64,000 nt of DNA, from IMG/VR virus record IMGVR_UViG_3300036770_003454, positions 85,079 through 149,078 of that record, one strand, 5' to 3'. A program made the position numbers and the translations under genes. Positions 55,509 through 62,962 of the stretch are shown one piece after another; position 1 is the stretch's first letter, and every line of letters starts with the position of its first letter. This stretch comes from a virus. The notes beneath the pieces are model-generated. The model was not told where the DNA came from. It made no database searches and saw only the letters and a program-made list of their open reading frames with translations.

Positions 55509-55813
55509 TACCATTTAACCTTATTTGCCCAATAGGCAGCAGACATTTTACCTTTTGCTATATTTTTGGCATGTCTTGCTTTGAATCTCTTTCTTCTATT
55601 CGCATATGCTTCTGATTCTCCTTTTTTCTTAGGAGAACCTTTCACTCCTCGTTGTCCAAAACGAATAATCTTTTCTTTACCACCAGAACATGCTTTTACC
55701 ACATGAGACTTACCAGTTTGAGAATCACCGACTGCTTGTGCTCTTGGTTTATTACATGCCATTTTGCTTTTATCTATTTTTGCTTCAGATAAGAATTGAC
55801 TAAATGTTAACAT
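55508..55813 (-). CDS. Tagged small basic protein (conserved KACSGGKEKIIRFG family)
   Basis: 101 residues. N-terminus MLTFSQFLSE then Ala: the cleanest tag and gp21 site in the set. After cleavage the body is a small basic protein with SHVVKACSGGKEKIIRFGQR, RRKRFKARHAKNIAKGKMSA and AYWANKVKW, a conserved motif set I recall from other phages without a tag. High charge suggests DNA binding inside the head or in the host. Confidence 0.78.
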   Translation of the reverse strand: MLTFSQFLSEAKIDKSKMACNKPRAQAVGDSQTGKSHVVKACSGGKEKIIRFGQRGVKGSPKKKGESEAYANRRKRFKARHAKNIAKGKMSAAYWANKVKW

Positions 55814-55826
55814 AAAATCTCCTTAA

Positions 55827-56567
55827 TTATCCTACAAGATCACTGATAGGTAATGAATACGATATAATCATATCTTGTTCTAACAATCTTATTTCCTCAA
55901 TTGCTTCATCATATATCTGCTGACCATTAAATTGAATGCCTCCTGGCATAACCATACCAGTAAACTTCTTTAAATTATTTCCCCACTGACGTTTAATCAA
56001 AGCAGTGCAATATTGTAACAACCAACGATCTTTCCATACATCAGTAAATGTATCTGGATCAACAATTTGATATGCTTCAACAATAATATATTCTCCAGTA
56101 TTAACTTTGCTCCAATCAACATCTATATGTAATCTGTTTCTATGTCTATTGTATCTAATAGGTTGTCTTCCAACGAGAATTTCTTCTAGCATAGAAATGT
56201 GTTGCATTGCCATATAATATGGAACCAGAGATACATTTGTTAATGTATAAAGATCATTTAATGCAATTTGATATCTAATATTAAATAAATTGTTGGTATT
56301 CAATCCTTCACCAATAGTGAAAAGGTTTACTGCACCGATGATATTTTCTGGTAATTCTATATACCCATCAGTTTTGTTTTGTGCTGTTATTTGGTGTTTG
56401 TAGTATTGTTTTTCTGTACCATCAAAATGGTAATCCCAATAATAAGTTAATGCTTCATCAACTCTATCATCAACTTGTTCATCTGAAACGTTGATTTCGA
56501 TTACTGGTGCTCCTAATCTACGGAGGCAATTTTCTTTAAAAGTTGCTCTTGAATTTGGAAATGCCAT
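55827..56567 (-). CDS. 13: Neck protein gp13
   Basis: 246 residues. FKENCLRRLGAPVIEINVSD, EQVDDRVDEALTYYWDYHFD, RNRLHIDVDWSKVNTGEYII and LLQYCTALIKRQWGNNLKKF are typical gp13 blocks. Head-completion protein acting with gp14. Transcribed away from the plus-strand oxygenase operon. Confidence 0.95.
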   Translation of the reverse strand: MAFPNSRATFKENCLRRLGAPVIEINVSDEQVDDRVDEALTYYWDYHFDGTEKQYYKHQITAQNKTDGYIELPENIIGAVNLFTIGEGLNTNNLFNIRYQIALNDLYTLTNVSLVPYYMAMQHISMLEEILVGRQPIRYNRHRNRLHIDVDWSKVNTGEYIIVEAYQIVDPDTFTDVWKDRWLLQYCTALIKRQWGNNLKKFTGMVMPGGIQFNGQQIYDEAIEEIRLLEQDMIISYSLPISDLVG

Positions 56568-56581
56568 GGACTTCCTTTACA

Positions 56582-56589
56582 TATAAATA
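56582..56589 (+). promoter_or_regulatory. T4-type late promoter TATAAATA on the plus strand
   Basis: Exact TATAAATA on the plus strand, 40 bases before the Rieske gene ATG. It is the only clear plus-strand late promoter seen and would drive the three-gene oxygenase operon late. Confidence 0.82.
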
Positions 56590-56607
56590 TGATTGTGCTA
56601 TAATTAC

Positions 56608-56615
56608 TATTTATC
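56608..56615 (-). promoter_or_regulatory. Late-promoter-like GATAAATA for gp13
   Basis: GATAAATA on the minus strand, 41 bases before the gp13 ATG, overlapping the divergent promoter region. Confidence 0.5.
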
Positions 56616-56629
56616 ATGGAGCATATTTT

Positions 56630-57460
56630 ATGTTTAGAAATCCACCAAAAGTGATTGGACATATATCAGCACTAAAAAAAGGACCGTTCGTAGGTCAAGA
56701 ATATATTATGTCAAAAGTTGACGATGAAATCAAATTATTCAATCGATTGTGTCCTCATAGATTTTATCCTATTGGTGAAATAGGAAATAGTGAAATCAAA
56801 TGTAAATTGCATGGATTTGGTTTTAATTCTGATGGCAGTCCACAAAACAATCCGTATAAGTTAAACTGTCAAAGTTCTAATAATGGCAAGTCTGGAATTG
56901 TTTTTAAAAATTTTGTAGAACCTAATCATAAGTGGGTTGATGATGTTGCCAATGAAACAAATTTAGAATATAGTCATAGTTATACTGGTGAAAGTACTGG
57001 AAATTGGTTGTGGTTGATGGAAATTGAGGCAGATTTATTACATATAATAGAGAATGGAGTTCATCCATGGTTAGCATCTCAAATTGATCCATACTCTGTA
57101 AAATTAGAAAATGGTGATGGTTGGATATATCAAGAACATCCTAATGGGTGGTGGGTTTATATTTTTCCGTTTATATTTGTAGAGTGGACAAAAGGTTGTT
57201 TATCTATAAATTGCACTTTTCCTAATGATATTAAAGAAGAAAGAGGGTATAAATGGTTAACCCAATTATATTATGATCCTAAAGTAACAACAGAGCAGAG
57301 AGATATATTCAATAAAATTGAAGATGTTTTTAGAGAAGATGTTATTGTATCAGAATTACAGAAAACACGATATGTTCCATATAAAAAATGTATTAATTCA
57401 CTTGAAAGTCAATCAGTAATTTTTGGCGAATGGGTTAAAAAAAATAGGATAAAAGAATGA
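56630..57460 (+). CDS. Rieske [2Fe-2S] oxygenase-like protein
   Basis: 276 residues from the ATG at 56630, with GGAG eight bases before; the upstream extension is rejected. The Rieske cluster ligands are present: CPH (Cys41, His43) and CKLH (Cys58, His61). Downstream a possible mononuclear iron site: Asn125 in NWLWLMEIEAD, Asp135, His138 and His145 in ADLLHIIENGVH (spacing slightly different from classic Rieske oxygenases). Likely an iron oxygenase acting on an unknown substrate; it needs an electron donor not seen here. First gene of the plus-strand operon, overlapping the next by four bases. Confidence 0.85.
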   Translation: MFRNPPKVIGHISALKKGPFVGQEYIMSKVDDEIKLFNRLCPHRFYPIGEIGNSEIKCKLHGFGFNSDGSPQNNPYKLNCQSSNNGKSGIVFKNFVEPNHKWVDDVANETNLEYSHSYTGESTGNWLWLMEIEADLLHIIENGVHPWLASQIDPYSVKLENGDGWIYQEHPNGWWVYIFPFIFVEWTKGCLSINCTFPNDIKEERGYKWLTQLYYDPKVTTEQRDIFNKIEDVFREDVIVSELQKTRYVPYKKCINSLESQSVIFGEWVKKNRIKE

Positions 57461-58143
57461 TAAATTATGCTTTATTTCCAACATTGGTAAGTGAATTTCA
57501 CTATGAATATCCTTTGAGATTTAAAAAAGTATTTTTTGAAAGTGTGTTTGATCACTTAAATGAAAATGGTGAATCAAGTGAACAAACATGTCATGTAACA
57601 ATACATCATGATGAAAGATACAAAGAAATTTATGAGTTTGCCGTTTCTTGTGTCAAACAATTTATTAGAACATATAATGTAAATCCAGATTTATTTGATA
57701 TAAATGTTGTCAAATCTTGGTTGAACATATTAGGAGGACAATCAAACCCAAATCATAATCATGCAGATGCACACATTTCATTCGTATATTATGTACATGT
57801 GCCAGATACTGTTCAAAATTCAATAAGATTTTATAATTATGAAAACAGACACGAACCTTTTTCATTGTTTTGTAAAATGAATAATCAAAATAATATGTGG
57901 GATCATTTCAATTCATATACATGGCAATTCAAACCGATAGATGGACAACTAATGGTATTTCCAGCATCATTAAATCATGACACAATAGGACATGATGAAA
58001 GATTGTCGTGTAATATAAAAATCGTTGAAGATATTGAAAACAGAAGAATTGCTATTGCTGGAGATATATTGTTAACTCATAAAGAAAAGAATTCAAAACA
58101 TTTAGGATTACAACCTGTGAAAAATTGGAGATTGTTTGAATAA
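57457..58143 (+). CDS. 2OG-Fe(II) oxygenase-like protein (2OG-FeII_Oxy_5 type)
   Basis: 228 residues. Pattern of the phage-typical Fe(II)/2-oxoglutarate family: VVKSWLNILGGQSNPNHNHA with candidate iron ligands His102 and Asp104, HISFVYYVHVP, DGQLMVFPASLNH with His174, and ERLSCNIKI with Arg182 for 2-oxoglutarate. Hydroxylates an unknown substrate. Overlaps the Rieske gene by ATGA and the next gene by one base (TAATG). Confidence 0.85.
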   Translation: MINYALFPTLVSEFHYEYPLRFKKVFFESVFDHLNENGESSEQTCHVTIHHDERYKEIYEFAVSCVKQFIRTYNVNPDLFDINVVKSWLNILGGQSNPNHNHADAHISFVYYVHVPDTVQNSIRFYNYENRHEPFSLFCKMNNQNNMWDHFNSYTWQFKPIDGQLMVFPASLNHDTIGHDERLSCNIKIVEDIENRRIAIAGDILLTHKEKNSKHLGLQPVKNWRLFE

Positions 58144-58757
58144 TGAAATACACTACAATTTATAATGATCCAGTAAGAAGAGCAACTGTTTTTGAACCAT
58201 GGTGTTATTGGGACAATGCATTTACTGATGAAGAATTGCAAAAGATAATTGATTATTGTGAGTCTAAAGAATTATCTCATGGAACTACTTTTGGTCAACA
58301 AACAAAAGAAGAAACAGAAAAGATTAGAATATCGGATGTTGGTTTTCATAATAGAAATCCAGAAACGGCATGGATATTTGATAGAGTAAATTTTGTTTTA
58401 CAAAGTGCAAATGAGATGTTTTATGGATTTCATTTGAATGGTTATGATTCTTTTCAGTATACTACATATGATGCGGAAAAGAATGGTAATTATGATTGGC
58501 ATATGGATACTTGTATGGGCAGTTCCACTGACCAATTTGAAATTCGTAAATTGTCAATGACTTTGTTGTTGGATGATGATTTTGAAGGTGGTGAATTTCA
58601 ACTTAATGTAGGAAATCAAAACGAACCTGCTATTTTACCTGCACAGAAAGGTAGAGCATTATTATTTCCATCCTTTATGTGTCATAGGGTTACACCTGTA
58701 ACTAAAGGGAAGAGAAGGTCTTTGGTAGTATGGTGTTTGGGTCCAAAGTTTTATTAA
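58143..58757 (+). CDS. 2OG-Fe(II) oxygenase, prolyl 4-hydroxylase/PKHD-type
   Basis: 204 residues. The double-stranded beta-helix motifs are complete: YDWHMDT (His120, Asp122), RKLSMTLLLDDDFEGGEFQL, LLFPSFMCHRVTPV (His181) and KGKRRSLVVW (Arg191/192). Of the hydroxylase type often found in marine T4-like phages; the substrate (protein side chain or other) is unknown. Its stop codon overlaps, tail to tail, the stop of the PP-loop gene on the other strand. Confidence 0.92.
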   Translation: MKYTTIYNDPVRRATVFEPWCYWDNAFTDEELQKIIDYCESKELSHGTTFGQQTKEETEKIRISDVGFHNRNPETAWIFDRVNFVLQSANEMFYGFHLNGYDSFQYTTYDAEKNGNYDWHMDTCMGSSTDQFEIRKLSMTLLLDDDFEGGEFQLNVGNQNEPAILPAQKGRALLFPSFMCHRVTPVTKGKRRSLVVWCLGPKFY

Positions 58758-58768
58758 ATATTTAATAA
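58751..58768. repeat. 18-bp perfect AT palindrome at converging stops
   Basis: TTATTAAATATTTAATAA is its own reverse complement and contains the stop codons of both converging genes (58755-58757 plus, 58754-58756 minus). It could be a weak two-way terminator or a protein-binding site. There is no GC stem. Confidence 0.6.
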
Positions 58769-59719
58769 ACAGTCAATATATGATTTGCTAGTATAGTTGT
58801 TAATATTGTTCAATCTTTTGAAAGAATCTTTTAGAGAAGAATTTATATATAAGTCTTTAAATTTATCATCTTCTTTACTGTATGAATTAAGCAAAACATG
58901 AATATCTGAATATGGTTCAATATTATTGAGTTTGTTTTTAACATCACCAAACATAATTGGTGTTGGTGATATTAAAGGATTGTATACATCTCTTATCAAT
59001 CTTTTCATTCTTTTTATATTACTAACATATTTGTTATTTTCTTTCATATCTTTTGCAACCATATATGATTGTTTTATATGCAATTTTGGAAAATCGTTGG
59101 TTGTGAAAAAATATGTATTTTCGTGAAATGATGATGCCATAAAACAGATTTTCAAATCTAATCTAGAATAAAATTTGTTTTCTTTTCTTACTATTTTTGG
59201 TTCACCAACACCAACAACATGTGCAGTTTTTTCTTTTCTATTCATAGGTTTTGCGAACCCATACTGTTCTAAGTATTTAATGTTATATCGTTGAATAGCA
59301 GGCATAAAATGTGCAAATTGTATGTTTGAACCATCTTCTAATAGATTTTCTTTTTTGTAATAATTTACGAGAGAATCAAAAGTTATATTTACTCTATTAT
59401 AAATGCCTTTGAAATTTTTTTGCTTTAGATCAAATATAGACTTTTTACCATCAACATTTGGAGAATTAACATTTTCATAATAACAGGTTATTATTTCATC
59501 TACATGAATATTATTATCCAAAAAACTATTTAATACAGTCGTAGAATCTGAACCTCCAGAATGATATACTATGACATAATCATATGATTGTCTTATCTGC
59601 AATGCCCTTTGTTTACAAAGTTCTTTAAAAGACTCAGTTGGTTCTGTCAACCAATCCCAGTTTTTGAAAGATGTCAAGTTTTCAATGTTTATCAATATAT
59701 TTTGATTATCAAAAAACAT
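58754..59719 (-). CDS. PP-loop ATPase, paralogue A (asparagine synthase-like)
   Basis: 321 residues. A PP-loop SGGSDS (54-59) binds ATP pyrophosphate. Upstream lies WDWLTEPTESFKELCKQRA, then IRQSYDYVIVYH, which matches the paralogue at 60540. The enzyme class adenylates a carbonyl or carboxyl before amidation or sulfur/nitrogen transfer; the substrate is unknown. A later conserved GVGEPKIV segment also matches the paralogue's TGTGKTGI. Third gene of the minus-strand PP-loop series. Confidence 0.82.
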   Translation of the reverse strand: MFFDNQNILINIENLTSFKNWDWLTEPTESFKELCKQRALQIRQSYDYVIVYHSGGSDSTTVLNSFLDNNIHVDEIITCYYENVNSPNVDGKKSIFDLKQKNFKGIYNRVNITFDSLVNYYKKENLLEDGSNIQFAHFMPAIQRYNIKYLEQYGFAKPMNRKEKTAHVVGVGEPKIVRKENKFYSRLDLKICFMASSFHENTYFFTTNDFPKLHIKQSYMVAKDMKENNKYVSNIKRMKRLIRDVYNPLISPTPIMFGDVKNKLNNIEPYSDIHVLLNSYSKEDDKFKDLYINSSLKDSFKRLNNINNYTSKSYIDCLLNI

Positions 59720-59727
59720 TTTATTAT

Positions 59728-60543
59728 TTACATTTTAATTAATTCTAAAAATTGTTTTTTAGTATATGTAACTTGTGATTTTGGTTGTGTCTTTTTCTTT
59801 TCATTGATGCGTAATAGCACATTATTGATTTTTCTGTCAAAATGTTGTCTAAATTTTGGTCTAAAAATAGTTTGATATAAATTTGATTTGAATTTCTCAG
59901 ATGTGGATTTATCAAATAAATTTACCATAGAATTAACTATGCTTAAATCATACTGAAAAAACGGAATCAAAATGTTATCATCTACTATAATATCTGTGTA
60001 ATAATCCCATTCCGAAAACCCTGCTAACATAATTCCAGTTGATTTATTGTATCCAACATCACCTAAATGATCAGCAGAAACTATGATACCTCCATTTTCT
60101 TGTGCATATTTTGCACACTCAATCAATGCAATAGAATTAAGGGCTTTTACATTTGTAGTCTTTAATAAATCCAAATATTTCTTAATGAAAATTTTAGGTT
60201 GAGATATATCAATATATGTTTTTTGAATGTCAGGAAATTCCTCATAAACTAAATCTACATACATTAACTCATACTCATTGCCGGGAGTTTTAACTGTTAC
60301 TGCGGTAAACGGAATATTTAATCTTTTGAATAATCTGACAACATACTCCGAATCAGCACCACCACTAAATGCTATGTAAATAGATTTGTTCATTGCTGCA
60401 ATTTTTATTGCAGTTGCTTCACATGCTTCAATAAATTTCATTTTTGTAAAAGAATAGGGTGTTATAGTAACATCAAAATCAATATTTTTGTTAATTAGTC
60501 TTTCTTTGATATTTGTTGTTAACCAATTGTTTTCTACAATCAT
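59728..60543 (-). CDS. PP-loop ATPase, distinct type
   Basis: 271 residues. PP-loop SGGADS (60-65) in YIAFSGGADSEYVVRLF. It lacks the W-x-T-E-P helix of its neighbours but has VSADHLGDVGYNKSTGIMLA and a helical C-terminus with many Lys. Perhaps of the NH3-transfer/ExsB group. Overlaps the upstream paralogue by four bases and lies nine bases from the next. Confidence 0.8.
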   Translation of the reverse strand: MIVENNWLTTNIKERLINKNIDFDVTITPYSFTKMKFIEACEATAIKIAAMNKSIYIAFSGGADSEYVVRLFKRLNIPFTAVTVKTPGNEYELMYVDLVYEEFPDIQKTYIDISQPKIFIKKYLDLLKTTNVKALNSIALIECAKYAQENGGIIVSADHLGDVGYNKSTGIMLAGFSEWDYYTDIIVDDNILIPFFQYDLSIVNSMVNLFDKSTSEKFKSNLYQTIFRPKFRQHFDRKINNVLLRINEKKKTQPKSQVTYTKKQFLELIKM

Positions 60544-61568
60544 GTTAATTCCCTTAAATAATATTTTCTCGTGTAATATGTTTTCTGTGCATTTGGAACC
60601 TCATGCAACAATTTTTGTAATCCATTCTTGTAGTATTTATACATATCACTGTCTGTTTTGTTTTTAATAAAAGTATCTCTAATACTCATTAAAACATTTG
60701 ATGATTTTTTGGTTTTCATAATCATTGGATTGACCAGTTCATAAATTGCTTTATTATATATTTCATTATAATTTTTCATAAATGTTTTTTTATCTTTCAT
60801 TATATCAAATACTTTTAACATAGTATATGCTTGTTTTTTGATTATCTCTGTTGAGAGTAAGGTATTTCCCCAATAGAAATTCTCACGATATAAATTACCA
60901 TCAAAATATTTACCAGAATAATTCATCAACTCTAATTCACTGAAAGAAACATATGGAATTTGTTCAAAAACAGAAATACCAGTTTTTCCAGTACCTGTTA
61001 CCCAACAGGTCTTTTTGTTATCTTTAACAATATGTTTTGATAAATCATTCCAATATAAATGATGTGGACTTTTCCAACAACTTATATTATACATCCAATA
61101 ATCTTGATATTCAGATATCAATGAAAAAGATTTTGGATTTCTGAAGTATTCTGTGTAATCTAAAAATGATATTTTAGTGTTTGGCAAATCTAATTCGTTC
61201 AATAATTGTTTTACATTTACATATATTTCTCTGTTGTTATTTTCATCAGAACCAAAATATTTATCTTGAGAAAATGCACCAACAGATATGATTTCATCTA
61301 TCTGTATATTATTGTAATAAAAAGATTCTAATACATTGCGGGAGTCAATACCACCTGATAAACATAATATAACTCTTTCATATGAATCTCGTATCTCTTG
61401 TGCTCTTAATTTGTATAATTCTTTTAAAGAAAAAGATGGTTCTGTTTTCCAATCAACAGAACCATATAATGAATCGTTGTAATATATACAACATTCTTTA
61501 CCAGATTTCAAAGCATCTATATGTGTTTTATAAACATTTTTGTCTGCATCATACCAAAATATTGTCAT
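60540..61568 (-). CDS. PP-loop ATPase, paralogue B (asparagine synthase-like)
   Basis: 342 residues. PP-loop SGGIDS (71-76). The preceding VDWKTEPSFSLKELYKLRAQ, then EIRDSYERVILCL, and the following RNVLESFYYNNIQIDEIISV closely match the gene at 58754, showing duplication and divergence. No glutaminase domain is fused, so ammonia or another donor must come from elsewhere. First of the three PP-loop genes, just after a tail-fibre-associated gene. Confidence 0.82.
   Translation of the reverse strand: MTIFWYDADKNVYKTHIDALKSGKECCIYYNDSLYGSVDWKTEPSFSLKELYKLRAQEIRDSYERVILCLSGGIDSRNVLESFYYNNIQIDEIISVGAFSQDKYFGSDENNNREIYVNVKQLLNELDLPNTKISFLDYTEYFRNPKSFSLISEYQDYWMYNISCWKSPHHLYWNDLSKHIVKDNKKTCWVTGTGKTGISVFEQIPYVSFSELELMNYSGKYFDGNLYRENFYWGNTLLSTEIIKKQAYTMLKVFDIMKDKKTFMKNYNEIYNKAIYELVNPMIMKTKKSSNVLMSIRDTFIKNKTDSDMYKYYKNGLQKLLHEVPNAQKTYYTRKYYLRELT
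60634..60641 (-). promoter_or_regulatory. T4-type late promoter TATAAATA
   Basis: Exact TATAAATA on the minus strand inside the end of the first PP-loop gene, 91 bases before the ATG at 60543. It could drive the second and third PP-loop genes. Confidence 0.6.
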
Positions 61569-61978
61569 TATAATTGTTTAATAAATTGATTGATCTCTTC
61601 TTCGGTTAAATCTTGTGGTGTAGATTCTGGTGGGATTCTTAACGAACCAATTTCTTCAAGTGTTGTTGTTTTCACTACATTCAATTGTGCTTGATATGTA
61701 CTCATTGAAGTATCAATTTCTGGATCTTTTAGTTTTTCTTGTGTTTCAAAAAAACCAATTGGACAATTCAATAGAATAATTTTCTTTAATTCTTCTTCTG
61801 TAGGTTCTGGAATTGGAATTGATAATGATACATCTGTTCTACATCTTACAGGAGTTCCATCTGGTTTTGTACCAGGAGCAGATGCCAATTCATTTTCAGT
61901 AATAGTATCTGTGAAATATCTAACAACAATTAAGTGATCTTGTGGCCAAACTTCTACTATTTTATAGTAAATGTTCAT
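61568..61978 (-). CDS. Tail-fibre-associated conserved phage protein
   Basis: 136 residues. YYKIVEVWPQDHLIVVRYFT, then VRCRTDVSLSIPIPEPTEEE and TSMSTYQAQLNVV match a family found next to tail-fibre genes in marine T4-like phages, function unknown (perhaps fibre assembly). It overlaps the next PP-loop gene by one base (ATG/TAA) and lies 15 bases after the glycine-rich gene. Confidence 0.75.
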   Translation of the reverse strand: MNIYYKIVEVWPQDHLIVVRYFTDTITENELASAPGTKPDGTPVRCRTDVSLSIPIPEPTEEELKKIILLNCPIGFFETQEKLKDPEIDTSMSTYQAQLNVVKTTTLEEIGSLRIPPESTPQDLTEEEINQFIKQL

Positions 61979-61993
61979 TTAAGTTCTTCTCCT

Positions 61994-62962
61994 TTAAGAA
62001 ATAGGACCATTTCTAGTTCCTGTATTTATATATGCTGTAATATTTGAATTGCCTGATACTGCTGGACCTTGTGCACCTGCTGGTCCTGTTGAACCTGTAG
62101 ATCCAACACCACCGCCAGAACCACCAGAACCACCACTAACACCAGAATAATTATCACCTGAAATTCCTGCTGAACCTAAATTACCACCACCACCACCATT
62201 GGCTGAAAATGAAGGAAATCCTGGAGCACCTAAAACACCATTACCTCCAGCACCACCTGTTGTTGCTGTACCTGGACTTCCTGGACTGGAAGATGGTCCT
62301 CCAATACCAGCACCACCAGGACCCCCAGCACCAGCGGGAGAACCAGCACCACCTCCACCACCACCACCAGCATAGGCAGTATCTATAGAAGGACCTTTTT
62401 TATTTGGAATGCTAGAATAGTAATAACCACCAGCACCTCCACCACCTCCACCACCAGTACCACCAGAACCTCCTGGACCACCAGTACCACCAGAACCACC
62501 AGTAAATGTTGCTGATGCATTATCTACATATAATATAACTCCTGGGTTTGAATTTGCTGCAAATGCTGTTCCTCCATTACTACCAGTTCCTCCAGTTCCT
62601 CCTGTTGCTCCAGGACTTCCACCAGAACCAGAAGGTGCGGGAGCGCTGTTTGAGAAAAAAGTACCAGGACCCCCTGCTCCACCTGCACCATTAGCACCAG
62701 GAGTTCCTGGACTTCCAGCAGGGCCAGTGCCTCCTGTTATAGTAGAATTATTATCTACATACAAAAATGTTCCTGCTTTCCAACCAGTTCCAGTTCTAAA
62801 TGCTGGAGTTGTGTTAGATGTTGAACCAATATTTGCATTGATAAAACACAATAAATTCAACGGATATAATGGATTTCCTGATGTTGAGTATAAATCAACA
62901 TTATTTGTTCCGGCAGAAATTGTAACAACTTTAGTAGGTCTTAAGATTGGTATAATAAACAT
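61994..62962 (-). CDS. Glycine-rich adhesin-like tail tip protein
   Basis: 322 residues. An N-terminal beta domain (about 1-75) is followed by long Gly-Gly-x and Gly-rich runs (GTGGTGSNGG, GGPGGAGIGGPS, GGSGGSGGGVG). Two copies of a spacer motif FLYVDNNSTITGG / ILYVDNASATFTGG split the runs. This layout is that of polyglycine-II bundles in gp38-type adhesins of T4-like phages and other fibre tips, which bind host receptors. The start overlaps the fibre gene stop (TAATG). Confidence 0.82.
   Translation of the reverse strand: MFIIPILRPTKVVTISAGTNNVDLYSTSGNPLYPLNLLCFINANIGSTSNTTPAFRTGTGWKAGTFLYVDNNSTITGGTGPAGSPGTPGANGAGGAGGPGTFFSNSAPAPSGSGGSPGATGGTGGTGSNGGTAFAANSNPGVILYVDNASATFTGGSGGTGGPGGSGGTGGGGGGGAGGYYYSSIPNKKGPSIDTAYAGGGGGGGAGSPAGAGGPGGAGIGGPSSSPGSPGTATTGGAGGNGVLGAPGFPSFSANGGGGGNLGSAGISGDNYSGVSGGSGGSGGGVGSTGSTGPAGAQGPAVSGNSNITAYINTGTRNGPIS
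62023..62030 (-). promoter_or_regulatory. T4-type late promoter TATAAATA
   Basis: Exact TATAAATA on the minus strand, 45 bases before the ATG at 61978, inside the 3' end of the glycine-rich gene. It may drive the fibre-associated gene and the PP-loop genes. Confidence 0.75.

Noticed and set aside
62103-62740. Dense ACC/CCA-rich repeats on the plus strand that look like a simple repeat
   Set aside because: They are the reverse of GGT/GGA codons of the glycine-rich adhesin, so they are coding.
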